DNA of 44,883 nt, taken from positions 1-44,883 of IMG/VR virus record IMGVR_UViG_3300042691_012537, one strand, 5' to 3'. Positions within the stretch are counted from its first letter, which is position 1, and the number at the start of each line of letters is the position of its first letter. This stretch comes from a virus. The notes beneath the pieces were generated by a model. It did not search any database, was not told where the DNA came from, and worked only from the letters and a program-made list of their open reading frames with translations. A program made the position numbers and the translations under genes. Shown one piece after another: positions 8,100 to 15,891 of the stretch.

Positions 8100-9060
8100 G
8101 TTGTTTCTTCCTTAATTCTATTTTGATTCTGCTGGTTTCTCTAGCTTGAAGTATAGTTAGCAAAGTTCCAAGTCGTCCATACTTCTTTACTGCATCATTT
8201 ACATCTTTGCAATCTTCCCAGTTGGGTATGCTTACTGCCCAGCCCAGTTCTACGGCGCGGTCAATCAAGTCCAACCCTGCTTGGTCTTGGTCGGGCACCA
8301 CAGTGATTTCTCGTCCTAGACCACGGATCATTCTAGCCTGTGCATCACTGATTTCATTGTGCATGACTGCTAGGCCGCCAATACTGAGTGCATCAAATAT
8401 GCCTTCGGTCACAATCACATGTTGCCAGTCTGGATGCTGTAAGTCAGTGCCGAACACATACCCTGGCTGCACATCAGAAATAAATTTAGGAATCTTGTTG
8501 TCAATAAATCTTGAAGTGTAGCCTACAATTTTGTTTTCGTGTGTGAACGGCACAATTACACAAGGTCTGGTCCAGTGAACTCCATCGGTGCGGATAGGAG
8601 TCATCATGGGAAAGTCTTCAGGTACACGTCGATCACGAATGTAGTCCCAGTACCTAGGATGTTCCTGTGTGATCAATTCACTGCCCGGTGGCAGCTCACG
8701 TTCTTCAAAATCAATGCCTTGTAATACACTGAACACACGTTGTCGGTCTTCTACAATGCCGTAGATACTACGATGGCGTAAACTTTCCAAGTTAGCCAGT
8801 TCAATATCTCGTTCAGGCACACCCAGCCAACTCAAGAGCCTACGGGCCTTGAAGCTCACAGAGCGGCCAAGGATAAAGCTGGCGGTGTAGCCGCAATTGA
8901 AACAGTGATAGCTCCAGCCTTGTTCGTTTGTTTTGATTCCGCCTCGTTGACGTCGGTCTGGGCTGTTGCCGTTGTGATGACAACATGGAGCGTTGAAACT
9001 GACCCACCCACTGGGACTGGCTTTGCGTTTTGCAGGTAGGTATTGAACAATATCAAGCAT
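8077..9060 (-). CDS. 61: DNA primase, T4 gp61 type
   Basis: 327 residues. The N-terminal zinc-binding region has C26-C27-H28-H29 followed by C53-x2-C56 (CHC2-like). The TOPRIM domain has E219-G220 (V-T-E-G-I-F-D-A) and D257-x-D259 (V-V-P-D-Q-D-Q-A-G), the metal-binding acidic residues. It makes RNA primers for the lagging strand and works with the gp41 helicase encoded just downstream. Length is close to T4 gp61 (342). A perfect TATAAT lies only 6 bases before the ATG, so the transcript may start at or near the start codon. Otherwise no ribosome site is visible. Confidence 0.93.
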   Translation of the reverse strand: MLDIVQYLPAKRKASPSGWVSFNAPCCHHNGNSPDRRQRGGIKTNEQGWSYHCFNCGYTASFILGRSVSFKARRLLSWLGVPERDIELANLESLRHRSIYGIVEDRQRVFSVLQGIDFEERELPPGSELITQEHPRYWDYIRDRRVPEDFPMMTPIRTDGVHWTRPCVIVPFTHENKIVGYTSRFIDNKIPKFISDVQPGYVFGTDLQHPDWQHVIVTEGIFDALSIGGLAVMHNEISDAQARMIRGLGREITVVPDQDQAGLDLIDRAVELGWAVSIPNWEDCKDVNDAVKKYGRLGTLLTILQARETSRIKIELRKKQLVKRLRS

Positions 9061-9076
9061 CTGCTTATTATAGCAG
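9061..9076 (-). promoter_or_regulatory. Extended -10 promoter inside a palindrome, before the primase gene
   Basis: On the minus strand, CTGCTATAATAAGCAG contains TGCTATAAT, an extended -10 (TATAAT at 9067-9072). The outer CTGCT and AGCAG arms form an inverted repeat. No good -35 at 17 bases is seen. The -10 ends 6 bases before the ATG, so the message would be leaderless or nearly so. The palindrome could be an operator. Confidence 0.5.
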
Positions 9077-9084
9077 AGTTTGTA

Positions 9085-10155
9085 TCAACGGTACATCAAA
9101 TTGGTCACTGTACCATTGTTAATGATAACATTGGCCATGAGCGTGTTACCAAAAGTAATAGGCAGATATCCAGAGCCGCCATCGATCACAGTTATTGGCC
9201 CACAGGTGCCATCGCTGGCCAAACTAGCCACAGCCCGTGCGCCGGCACCGTTGCCTACAATAACAACATTGGGCGGAGCAACATAGTTGCTGCCTGGGTT
9301 GTTGAGAGTAATTCCTGTGACTACTCCGTTGACCACTGTGGCACTGGCCTGCGCACCCCATCCCTGACTTTGGTTAAACGACAAACGAAGCAAGGGGTGG
9401 AACCCTGCTACATTAAGATAGACTGTACTGGTCTCGTCAAAATACTGTGTAGAATCTGTAACGTTGTACCAGGGCGACTCGTAGTCTTCGGCTGCTTGCG
9501 CTTTGATTGTTCCTGTGAAATGGGTGAGTTCCATTTTAAACGTGGTCAAACTAGCACCCAAGGTAGGTATATGACTGCTGTAAAACTCAGTCTGTTGCAA
9601 ATAATTCAATGGTTGCGGAGTCAGTGCCCAGTCTGGCCAACCCGAAGGTGGATTTGCTGGCCAGGAAGTAGGACCATAGATAGTGGGTATGGTCAAATTT
9701 ACACTGTCTTGAAACTGCGGAAACACTGAGTCCACAATGTTGGCATCGCCGCGGGCACCTGAATTGTCATCTACAAACACAGCCTGTACATAGTTTCCAG
9801 CTGATCGTTGGATGCTGTAACTGGCCGGTTGTGCCAGCAGGTTAATAGTATCGGTAGTGTTTAACACTACTTTGACACGTCCAGTGCTGGCACTGAGTAC
9901 TTCCATGTCCTTGGACAGCAACAGTTCATTGCCGTTTTGACCGATTAGACGGAATACAAAATTGCTGCCAGTGATGTTTACTGGCTTTTGATCTTGATTG
10001 ATGAATTCAAACAAAAGCACGTTGTCCACGCCCTTGTTTATGGTTAAATATTTTGCGTACACTGGGTCATACCTCACAGTAAAGTAACCACCACTGGTGT
10101 CAACTAACAAAACTCTGGTTATCTGCTGGTATAAGTAAACGGTGGTTGAATACAT
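9085..10155 (-). CDS. Virion structural protein, baseplate or fibre type
   Basis: 356 residues from the ATG at 10155, chosen because GAGG lies 8 bases upstream and an ATAAATA late box precedes it; the frame is open further upstream but only as a shadow of the divergent gene. Residues 1-130 resemble the N-terminal beta domain of upper-baseplate/BppU-like proteins (G-V-D-N-V-L-L-F-E-F then D-Q-K-P-V-N-I-T-G). The middle has many aromatic residues. The last 100 residues contain repeated G-S-N-Y / G-S-G-Y beta turns with N-G-V-V-T-G-I and N-G-T-V-T-N-L, as in phage fibre and adhesin domains. It lies immediately upstream of the primase promoter. Confidence 0.75.
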   Translation of the reverse strand: MYSTTVYLYQQITRVLLVDTSGGYFTVRYDPVYAKYLTINKGVDNVLLFEFINQDQKPVNITGSNFVFRLIGQNGNELLLSKDMEVLSASTGRVKVVLNTTDTINLLAQPASYSIQRSAGNYVQAVFVDDNSGARGDANIVDSVFPQFQDSVNLTIPTIYGPTSWPANPPSGWPDWALTPQPLNYLQQTEFYSSHIPTLGASLTTFKMELTHFTGTIKAQAAEDYESPWYNVTDSTQYFDETSTVYLNVAGFHPLLRLSFNQSQGWGAQASATVVNGVVTGITLNNPGSNYVAPPNVVIVGNGAGARAVASLASDGTCGPITVIDGGSGYLPITFGNTLMANVIINNGTVTNLMYR

Positions 10156-10171
10156 GGTGATCCTCAAATAA

Positions 10172-10179
10172 TATTTATG
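10172..10179 (-). promoter_or_regulatory. T4-like late promoter box CATAAATA
   Basis: CATAAATA on the minus strand lies 16 bases before the ATG at 10155, with the GAGG ribosome site between. It overlaps the start codon of the divergent gene at 10177, so late expression of one gene could interfere with the other. Confidence 0.6.
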
Positions 10180-10554
10180 GGCAGTGATATCTTTGCAAAA
10201 TTGGCTGAAAAATACCCTTTCATAACGCTGTGCGTCTATGCTAACAACGAATACGTAGGGGTAGTACAAAACAGAGACGACTCTGTTACAACAATCTACG
10301 ACTTTGGGGCTATTGTTAGCCAGCAAGACAAGATGATGTTTCTAGATTTAGCTACTACTTGGTGGTGGGAAAGCAATCGTAGTATACCCATAAACATATT
10401 CTTACGCGGAGATTGGGACAGATTCCGACATACCCTACGCACATTCAGTAACAAAGATTTAGAAATTATTCACGGACCTGTTTGCAGTCTCAGCGATATT
10501 ACCCGTAAAAAGGTCAAACGCAAGAGTATTACCCTGGTCAAACGTCTTGGTTGA
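10177..10554 (+). CDS. Conserved small T4-like marine phage protein of unknown function
   Basis: 125 residues. The patterns Y-V-G-V-V-Q-N, W-W-W-E-S-N-R, I-P-I-N-I-F-L and H-G-P match, from memory, a protein widely conserved in T4-like cyanophages and pelagiphages; its function is not known to me. The C-terminus is strongly basic (K-K-V-K-R-K-S-I-T-L-V-K-R), suggesting nucleic acid or acidic-partner binding. It is the only plus-strand gene in this part, diverges from the structural gene at 10155, and its last 17 bases overlap the end of the polymerase-like gene. Confidence 0.85.
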   Translation: MGSDIFAKLAEKYPFITLCVYANNEYVGVVQNRDDSVTTIYDFGAIVSQQDKMMFLDLATTWWWESNRSIPINIFLRGDWDRFRHTLRTFSNKDLEIIHGPVCSLSDITRKKVKRKSITLVKRLG

Positions 10555-11098
10555 GAAGATTCATATGCAGTGCTACCAAGGCTGCGTAACTGATCGCATG
10601 TGCCTTTTTGAATGTGTATCCCCGACTAGTATCTCCATCCCACACTGACGCAAACACTTCTGCCCAGGGTTGCCGTTGTAGGTGTGCTTTACCTGGACGA
10701 ATAATTGATATAAAAGCAGCCAGTCTTGGTATGCTGTCTGGCTTCATTTCTTTTAACAAATCATAGTAATTGCCCACGTGCGCCAACTGGCCGACCCAGT
10801 GCGCATCAGTCCACAGTCGACTCCAAGGAGGAGTTGCTGCCAACATAGCTTCATAGTGTTCAGGACTCTGAATCAAGCTGTACACACTCATGTTCAGGAA
10901 GTCCAGCTTGAAGTAGCCACGTTGTTCTGCTGTTTCATAATCAATGGCCGCACACTGGTTCACCGGATCTTGCGGAATGTCAGTGACATACACTCCCGAA
11001 TTGTGCCGTCGCCCATCGCTTTGTCGTGCGGCTGTGTGCTGAATCAAATTCAGCACAGCATTTCGGTCAGCAAAGTCCAAGTCAATATCTGCGCTCAT
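10538..11098 (-). CDS. Miniature C-family DNA polymerase (Pol III alpha)-like protein
   Basis: 186 residues. The sequence begins with A-D-I-D-L-D-F-A-D-R, like the PDxDxDF palm motif of bacterial Pol III alpha that carries two catalytic Asp. F-K-L-D-F-L-N-M at 63-70 matches the K-x-D-F-L-G-L motif with the third catalytic Asp (D66). I-I-R-P-G-K at 132-137 recalls the R-P-G segment, and G-Y-T-F-K-K-A-H-A-I-S-Y-A at 160-172 recalls the conserved G-x-x-F-N-K-S-H-x-x-x-Y motif. All occur in the correct order in about half the usual distance, without PHP, fingers or OB domains. Whether it polymerises DNA is unknown. ATGA overlap couples it to the upstream gene. Confidence 0.6.
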   Translation of the reverse strand: MSADIDLDFADRNAVLNLIQHTAARQSDGRRHNSGVYVTDIPQDPVNQCAAIDYETAEQRGYFKLDFLNMSVYSLIQSPEHYEAMLAATPPWSRLWTDAHWVGQLAHVGNYYDLLKEMKPDSIPRLAAFISIIRPGKAHLQRQPWAEVFASVWDGDTSRGYTFKKAHAISYAALVALHMNLLNQDV

Positions 11099-11442
11099 TT
11101 TGTATCACACAATGCCATGGCTATCTTTAGTGCATCTTCGGCTCGATCACGTGCCAGCAAAGCATCTGCTACCGTGGGGTGTGTTCGAGCTAACGCTTGC
11201 ATACGCTCTTCCTCGACCATTTTAGTTTGTGCCCATTGTATAATTTCTCTAGTCTCGTTGTCTAGCTCAATTTGCGGATAACTAGATGTCATGGGCAACC
11301 ATGAGCTGCCATCATACACTTCAATATTGTTACCGTTGTACCGTACCATGCCGGCACTGGGTCGACTCATGTCTACGTAAGGTGAATTGTACACATTGCC
11401 TGCAATGTGTATTCCTTGTCCGCCTGTGATATTTCTAATCAT
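11095..11442 (-). CDS. Conserved small phage protein, N-terminal structural-like motif
   Basis: 115 residues. Residues 1-52 (G-G-Q-G-I-H-I-A-G, M-V-R-Y-N-G-N, V-Y-D-G-S-S-W) resemble fibre-tip or virion-associated modules of T4-like marine phages. Residues 55-115 are helical and charged (R-E-I-I-Q-W-A-Q-T-K-M, then A-L-L-A-R-D-R-A-E-D-A-L). The function is not known. It overlaps the polymerase-like gene by ATGA and follows the zinc-finger gene by 1 base, so it lies in the operon running from 13642 to 10538. Confidence 0.75.
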   Translation of the reverse strand: MIRNITGGQGIHIAGNVYNSPYVDMSRPSAGMVRYNGNNIEVYDGSSWLPMTSSYPQIELDNETREIIQWAQTKMVEEERMQALARTHPTVADALLARDRAEDALKIAMALCDTK

Positions 11443-11443
11443 A

Positions 11444-12148
11444 TTACCATCCTGCTTGAGTTAGTATTTCTTGAGCATACAGTTTATCTTTGGGGTGCTC
11501 TTTGAATTTCTTTTGCCATACATCAGAATTGATATAGGGCCATACTATTGCCAGTTGTTCTGTGTTGAGCTCACCTAGAAATTTCTGACCAGACTCAGAA
11601 TTATAAATGGCCCACGGACTGACACGACCGCTTGTTATTGCATAACATATAGCATTGGAATTGCCATAACGCAAACAGTCATGTGCTGGATGCCCTGTTT
11701 TCTCGTTCCAGTCCATGCTGTATTCTATTGATCTAGCTAGCGCATCGTCCACTGCTTCAGTTGGCAAGTAATACTGAAGATACTCTGTGTAGATCTGATC
11801 GCTGCACCAGCGGTCAATCTTTTTGTTTTGTTTTAATAACCAGTCCATAAAACGCGGCGGGTTGATTACTCGTGTATCTACACAGTAGCGTCCAAATTTT
11901 ACAAAGGCCTTGTAATAAGCACTGTCAGCAAAGTCATCGAATGTCTTGGCTGCCGAAGGTTGTAGTGTACGATAAAATAGTAAAAATGCATGGAGGCCTA
12001 ATTGAACTCCACGCTCGCTCTTTTCTAATCTACGTCTCTTGCGTTCACACATGTGCACCAGTACACTGCTTTCGCGTACAAATGTCTTGTTACAAAACTC
12101 GCAGACAAATTTATTTTGTGTCTGTTCCATGCTTGCGCAAATACTCAT
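11444..12148 (-). CDS. Hypothetical protein with N-terminal C2HC zinc-finger-like motif
   Basis: 234 residues. C-E-F-C (16-19) followed by H-M-C at 32-34 and a basic run (E-R-K-R-R-R) looks like a small C2HC zinc finger, which suggests nucleic acid binding. The remaining 190 residues contain conserved-looking aromatic segments (Y-Y-K-A-F-V-K-F-G-R-Y, F-M-D-W-L-L-K) but no known catalytic site. I recall similar proteins in T4-like cyanophages without a known function. The ATG at 12130 (M-E-Q-T-Q-N-K-F) is an alternative start that would put the finger closer to the N-terminus. The gene overlaps the preceding gene by 38 (or 20) bases. Confidence 0.75.
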   Translation of the reverse strand: MSICASMEQTQNKFVCEFCNKTFVRESSVLVHMCERKRRRLEKSERGVQLGLHAFLLFYRTLQPSAAKTFDDFADSAYYKAFVKFGRYCVDTRVINPPRFMDWLLKQNKKIDRWCSDQIYTEYLQYYLPTEAVDDALARSIEYSMDWNEKTGHPAHDCLRYGNSNAICYAITSGRVSPWAIYNSESGQKFLGELNTEQLAIVWPYINSDVWQKKFKEHPKDKLYAQEILTQAGW

Positions 12149-12560
12149 CTAATTCTTTTTTGGTTGTAATGGTAGCCAATAGATCTAGTTCGTCACTTTT
12201 GTAATTCGGGAATAGTTCAGCCAGTTGTTTACGAACAGCACCACTACCTTCTTTCTTTTTAGGCGAGATCCAATTGTGTTTGAACGCACCCATGTCAGGA
12301 CTCACTGTGGTGGCCATGAGCCATTGCAATTTTTTATGGCGTGTGGAGTTGAAACTAAAAAAGTGTTTGTTCAGTCTTTCGTTGGTTGAAATCACATAGA
12401 ACTCCTGTAAGTCACGCGATCCTTCCACGCAACTTCCCCAACGGATCATCAGGAACGGAGCAAACTTTTTGCGTTCTTCATCTGTAAGCTCGTCGTAGAA
12501 GTCTCGATTCTTGCGATCAAATTGTCGCATCTCGTTGGCAATGTTTAGTTTGTCACTCAT
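12111..12560 (-). CDS. Possible clamp-loader small subunit (gp62-like)
   Basis: 149 residues. The order helical N-terminus, F-A-P-F-L-M-I-R-W, H-K-K-L-Q-W-L-M-A and basic S-P-K-K-K resembles proteins called clamp-loader small subunit in T4-like cyanophages; T4 gp62 has a comparable H-F-N-Y-L-M-A-A segment. This call is from memory of the family and is tentative: no gp44 or gp45 gene is in the window to confirm it. ATGA overlap with the upstream 81-aa gene. A TATAAT 14 bases before the ATG may add an internal promoter. Confidence 0.45.
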   Translation of the reverse strand: MSDKLNIANEMRQFDRKNRDFYDELTDEERKKFAPFLMIRWGSCVEGSRDLQEFYVISTNERLNKHFFSFNSTRHKKLQWLMATTVSPDMGAFKHNWISPKKKEGSGAVRKQLAELFPNYKSDELDLLATITTKKELDEYLRKHGTDTK

Positions 12561-12802
12561 GGGGTTTTCTTTAAATTATACAACACAAACAACTGATCCA
12601 GCAACTCACGCATAGCCGGATCTGTTTCGCACATGGTCAGAACATGGTTTATTTCGCTGCGATATCCTCGCATGGCTAGGCCTGAATCGTTGTTGTCGGC
12701 CCACCCTACCATTCGTCGCTTGGTTTCGCCAAACTTACGAGCATAGATTCGATTGTCCACTCGCTCGTAGATGTAAGTTGCACCAGGAGTTAGATTGCCC
12801 AT
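12557..12802 (-). CDS. Conserved small phage protein of unknown function
   Basis: 81 residues. The start N-L-T-P-G-A-T-Y-I-Y-E-R-V and the end (helical, L-L-D-Q-L-F-V-L-Y-N-L) are shared with short proteins found in many T4-like marine phages, as far as I recall. No catalytic motif is visible. It starts on the last base of the cupin stop codon (TAATG) and overlaps the next gene by ATGA, so it is translated as part of the 13642-10538 operon. Confidence 0.8.
   Translation of the reverse strand: MGNLTPGATYIYERVDNRIYARKFGETKRRMVGWADNNDSGLAMRGYRSEINHVLTMCETDPAMRELLDQLFVLYNLKKTP
12575..12604 (-). promoter_or_regulatory. Possible internal sigma70 promoter
   Basis: TTGCTG (12599-12604), an 18-base spacer and a perfect TATAAT (12575-12580) on the minus strand. 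It lies within the 3' end of the 81-aa gene and 14 bases before the ATG at 12560. Confidence 0.4.
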
Positions 12803-13137
12803 TAGTGATTCCGTTTGCCATCAAACACACAGTTGAATATCAAGTTCTGTTCGCCGTCGTTGATTACTCTATGAAATGCGCCATCGGGAATCAGGATAAT
12901 GTCGCCGGCATTGACTCTGAACTTTTGTTCATTTACTATCATCATACCTGTGCCTTTTACAAAGAAGTAAACTTCTTCTTGTCCCTCATGACTATGGCCA
13001 CGTGTGGCCTGTCCTCGATACAGTTTGGTTGAACTCAGCACAAGATTGTTCAAGGTCTTGTTGTCTTTCAACAAGTAGGTTTCGTTGTCTTTGACTATTT
13101 CTCCACCAACGTCGTTCACAGTATATTTCAAGTTCAT
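12802..13137 (-). CDS. Single-domain cupin protein
   Basis: 111 residues with both cupin motifs. Motif 1 is R-G-H-S-H-E-G-Q-E-E-V-Y-F-F-V-K-G-T-G (two His and a Glu as metal ligands), about residues 46-64. Motif 2 is I-P-D-G-A-F-H-R-V-I-N-D with the third His, about 86-97. Single-domain cupins bind a divalent metal and may be isomerases, dioxygenases or sugar-binding proteins. Nothing here fixes the substrate. Given the surface-glycan island it could act on a nucleotide sugar, but that is only inference. It sits in an operon of otherwise unknown proteins. Confidence 0.85.
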   Translation of the reverse strand: MNLKYTVNDVGGEIVKDNETYLLKDNKTLNNLVLSSTKLYRGQATRGHSHEGQEEVYFFVKGTGMMIVNEQKFRVNAGDIILIPDGAFHRVINDGEQNLIFNCVFDGKRNH

Positions 13138-13141
13138 AAGA

Positions 13142-13642
13142 TCACCATGCTTTGTTGTAGTCTACAATTTCGCAGTTGCGACTGACGTCTTTGACAAAGT
13201 AAACGCATTCAGGATTGTCGCCGTCAGTAATTGGCACCGCTAACAATTGTCCATTTTTTAACTTTGGTGCATACCAAGACACTTCGTGATAGACATCTAA
13301 GATTTCAATGTCAGGAAAACTAGGTCTAAAACTACTAAGTGGGTTGAATTGGAATACCTTGAACCCACGGTCATTGATTGAAGTTAATGGTAACACTTCA
13401 AGATCACCCATGTCGGGTTCTCCTATCAGGACCTGCCAGTCCATGGGCATACGAATAGTATGTTCTCCAATGCGTAACACCAGAGCTGGCGAATTAAAAC
13501 TTTCTAAAAATATTAGAGGAATAAAATAATAGTCTGGTTCAGCAGGATTAGAGTTGTCTAATATGCTGAAACGCATGTCGTCTATTTCTTCAGGAAGATG
13601 ATCTAGATCGTAGGTTTGATTGTCAAGTGTAAGAATTCTCAT
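13142..13642 (-). CDS. Conserved T4-like marine phage protein of unknown function
   Basis: 166 residues. The segments F-N-P-L-S-S-F-R-P-S-F-P-D-I-E-I, W-Y-A-P-K-L-K-N-G-Q-L-L-A-V-P and C-V-Y-F-V-K-D closely match a protein I recall as conserved across T4-like cyanophages, always of unknown function. It looks like a compact beta-rich domain. It is the first gene of the operon and has a sigma70-type promoter whose -10 ends only 6 bases before the ATG, so the message may be leaderless. Confidence 0.85.
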   Translation of the reverse strand: MRILTLDNQTYDLDHLPEEIDDMRFSILDNSNPAEPDYYFIPLIFLESFNSPALVLRIGEHTIRMPMDWQVLIGEPDMGDLEVLPLTSINDRGFKVFQFNPLSSFRPSFPDIEILDVYHEVSWYAPKLKNGQLLAVPITDGDNPECVYFVKDVSRNCEIVDYNKAW

Positions 13643-13648
13643 ATCATT

Positions 13649-13677
13649 ATTTTACAGGTTCCTATACATAAAGTCAA
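13649..13677 (-). promoter_or_regulatory. Sigma70 promoter placed for a leaderless start
   Basis: TTGACT (13672-13677), a 17-base spacer and TAAAAT (13649-13654) on the minus strand, followed by 6 bases and the ATG at 13642. The intergenic region is only 49 bases and must also serve the divergent gene at 13692, where TATAGT (13681-13686) lies 5 bases before its ATG without a clear -35. Confidence 0.6.
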
Positions 13678-13691
13678 CTATATAGTATAGT

Positions 13692-14459
13692 ATGATTACC
13701 AAAACATCAATTTATTATCAAGAAGATCTTGCACCAGCATTTGAATTGTCACCGTTTTTATCGCATGGCACCTGCACAGTATGCAACAAAAACACAGAGT
13801 TTGCAATTGACTCTGATTATCCTGACTTGTTTATGACCTACCGGGAAAGTGCTAGATGTGTGCAATGCAATCTAATAGCCAGACAACGTGTGGTCATGAC
13901 TGCTGTAAAACTTTTTGCTCAGCCTGGAAATGTTGTTTACTTACAAGAACAAGTGACCAGCAGCTATGAATGGGCGGTAAAAAATCTCACTGAGTGTACT
14001 GTAATTGGCAGCGAGTATGTGCCCAATGGCGGTCCGCCTGACATACGCCACGAGAATGTCGAAAGTTTGTCATTTGCTGATGCTAGCACGGATATTATTG
14101 TGAGTCAAGATGTATTCGAACATGTGGCCAATCCCTGGCAAGGGTTTGCTGAATGTTATAGAGTGCTTATTCCTGGTGGCCGTATGTTTATGACCATTCC
14201 CTTTGCCGGCGATCCTGCTCATCTTACTGTTGATCGTGTGAAACAAGGACTACCTGATCGTTATCACGGCAATCCACTCAACGACCAAGGTAGTCTAGTG
14301 TATTCAGATTTTGGCTGGGATCTAGTGAGACGACTAAAAAAAATCGGCTTTGCAGTAGAAATGTCTGTGTATCGTTGTAGTGAACTGGGCTGGGCTAGTC
14401 CTATACTGCTGTTCGAGTTGATCAAGCCAGTTTCATCCAATCCAGTCGTTCCTGTGTGA
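13692..14459 (+). CDS. Class I SAM-dependent methyltransferase with zinc-ribbon N-terminus
   Basis: 255 residues. The N-terminus has C-T-V-C (28-31) and C-V-Q-C (57-60), a likely zinc ribbon. The catalytic part matches methyltransferase type 11: V-E-S-L-S-F-A-D-A-S-T-D-I-I-V-S-Q-D near 120-138 followed by V-F-E-H-V-A-N-P and an I-P-G-G-R-M-F-M-T-I-P-F strand. The usual G-x-G-x-G loop is replaced by a weaker segment. Similar enzymes occur in polysaccharide gene clusters; O-methylation of a surface sugar is an inference. The last 38 bases overlap the uvsW 3' end. Confidence 0.8.
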   Translation: MITKTSIYYQEDLAPAFELSPFLSHGTCTVCNKNTEFAIDSDYPDLFMTYRESARCVQCNLIARQRVVMTAVKLFAQPGNVVYLQEQVTSSYEWAVKNLTECTVIGSEYVPNGGPPDIRHENVESLSFADASTDIIVSQDVFEHVANPWQGFAECYRVLIPGGRMFMTIPFAGDPAHLTVDRVKQGLPDRYHGNPLNDQGSLVYSDFGWDLVRRLKKIGFAVEMSVYRCSELGWASPILLFELIKPVSSNPVVPV

Positions 14460-15891
14460 AAGGATAATTGGCTTCTTTGTAGTAGGCTTTGCGCTTGGTC
14501 AAGTGGCGTTTAGCAAACTTGCAAGTGCTAGTTACATCCCAGATCTCCACATGATCTTTATCTTCCGCCTTACGTATGCCACGGCCAATCGACTGAATGA
14601 CTCTAGTAAAACTCTTACCAGACTCAACCATAACCAAATTAAAAATACGGGGGATGTTAATACCAACAGCAGCCACCCCATATGTTGCCACAATGATTTT
14701 ATCTGTTGCTTCAGCCACTTCATCATATTCGCTTTGTCTATCTTTGGATTTTGTTGCGCCCGACACAAACACCGCCCGGTCCCCTAGTCTTTCAACCAAG
14801 GCATGTCCAGCAGCCACACGATCCACCAGCACCAAGGTATTGCCTGTTTCGTTTACTTGACGGACCAATGCCGCTATAGCATCCAGTCGGCCTGACTCTT
14901 CCAGCAAATACTTTAGTTCTTTTTGATAGTCTGCAAACTCCACATGATCCATTAGTTGCACAATGTTGACGTGACACTGCGCTAACACTCCTTGCTGTTG
15001 TAATTCGTTGGCCGACAGTCTACCTATCACAGGACCCAAGCTAACCAACAGTGCTTGGCTTTCGAACTTTTCTTTTGGCACAGTACCTGTTAAACCCCAA
15101 CGAATTGGCACTTGCGCCATTACACTGGTCAGCAGGGTTTTTAATGCATCTGCTTTGGCCATGTGTACTTCATCTACCATGACACATACCACACCCTCAA
15201 TAAAATCCTGTATGGTGCAATCGCCTACACCGGCTTTGGTGTTCTTCAACAGCACATTGAGACTTTGCCAGGTACATATGGTATGTGTACGACCCCACTC
15301 TTTGCGATCACCAAAATATACACCAACATCCAGGCCCAAGTTTACATAATCCCGTTCAGTCTGGCGCACAAGATCTTTGTTGGGCACAATAACAATTGAT
15401 CTACCATGTGCTTCCACTGCGGCACTCAGCGTAGCAGTCATAATTGTTTTGCCGGCGCCTGTGGCCACTTCTTGTATGCACTGCGGATTTTGTAGGAAGT
15501 TATTGATGATTTCAACTTGATAATCACGCAACATCACAGGCTGCCCCTCAGCAGGATGTCCTTTGGGCCAGGTCTTGTGAGCCCAGGTAAGCTCTTCCAC
15601 TACATTAAAATCAAATGTATTAGAATATGTACGTTGGTCATCTAGCTCGATATCGTAGTCGTACTGTTCTAAAATAGGAATGATTTCGGGCAGTAAGTTT
15701 GTGTATGTAGATCCACCTAGTTGGAAGTAACTGACTTTGCCGTCCCATCGTCCTAGGCGTACTGCTGGAAGATACCTTGCATAAGGCACATCATATTTGA
15801 AGGTGTTTACTAATTTCTTACGACAGTCTAGATCCAGACCTTCAATCTTGATGTTGACTTCGTCACGTATTTGTATTGTGCATTGTTTCAT
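14422..15891 (-). CDS. uvsW: UvsW-type recombination DNA helicase
   Basis: 489 residues, superfamily 2. Walker A is A-T-G-A-G-K-T at 143-149; the DEAD-type box is D-E-V-H at 240-243; motif III is G-L-T-G-T near 275; motif VI is Q-S-I-G-R-G-I-R-K near 440. The N-terminal 100 residues match the substrate-recognition region of T4 UvsW, as does the length (T4 UvsW is 503). T4 UvsW branch-migrates recombination intermediates, regresses forks and unwinds R-loops at origins, switching replication to the recombination mode. The unknown gene upstream is coupled by ATGA. Confidence 0.93.
   Translation of the reverse strand: MKQCTIQIRDEVNIKIEGLDLDCRKKLVNTFKYDVPYARYLPAVRLGRWDGKVSYFQLGGSTYTNLLPEIIPILEQYDYDIELDDQRTYSNTFDFNVVEELTWAHKTWPKGHPAEGQPVMLRDYQVEIINNFLQNPQCIQEVATGAGKTIMTATLSAAVEAHGRSIVIVPNKDLVRQTERDYVNLGLDVGVYFGDRKEWGRTHTICTWQSLNVLLKNTKAGVGDCTIQDFIEGVVCVMVDEVHMAKADALKTLLTSVMAQVPIRWGLTGTVPKEKFESQALLVSLGPVIGRLSANELQQQGVLAQCHVNIVQLMDHVEFADYQKELKYLLEESGRLDAIAALVRQVNETGNTLVLVDRVAAGHALVERLGDRAVFVSGATKSKDRQSEYDEVAEATDKIIVATYGVAAVGINIPRIFNLVMVESGKSFTRVIQSIGRGIRKAEDKDHVEIWDVTSTCKFAKRHLTKRKAYYKEANYPFTQERLDWMKLA

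Noticed and set aside
9043-9729. Plus-strand frame of 228 codons
   Set aside because: It lies wholly opposite the structural gene at 9085-10155, has low-complexity and atypical composition, no ribosome site, and no recognisable motif.
10155-10326. N-terminal extension of the structural gene at 9085
   Set aside because: The extension runs antisense through the conserved gene at 10177; a GAGG ribosome site and late box support the ATG at 10155.
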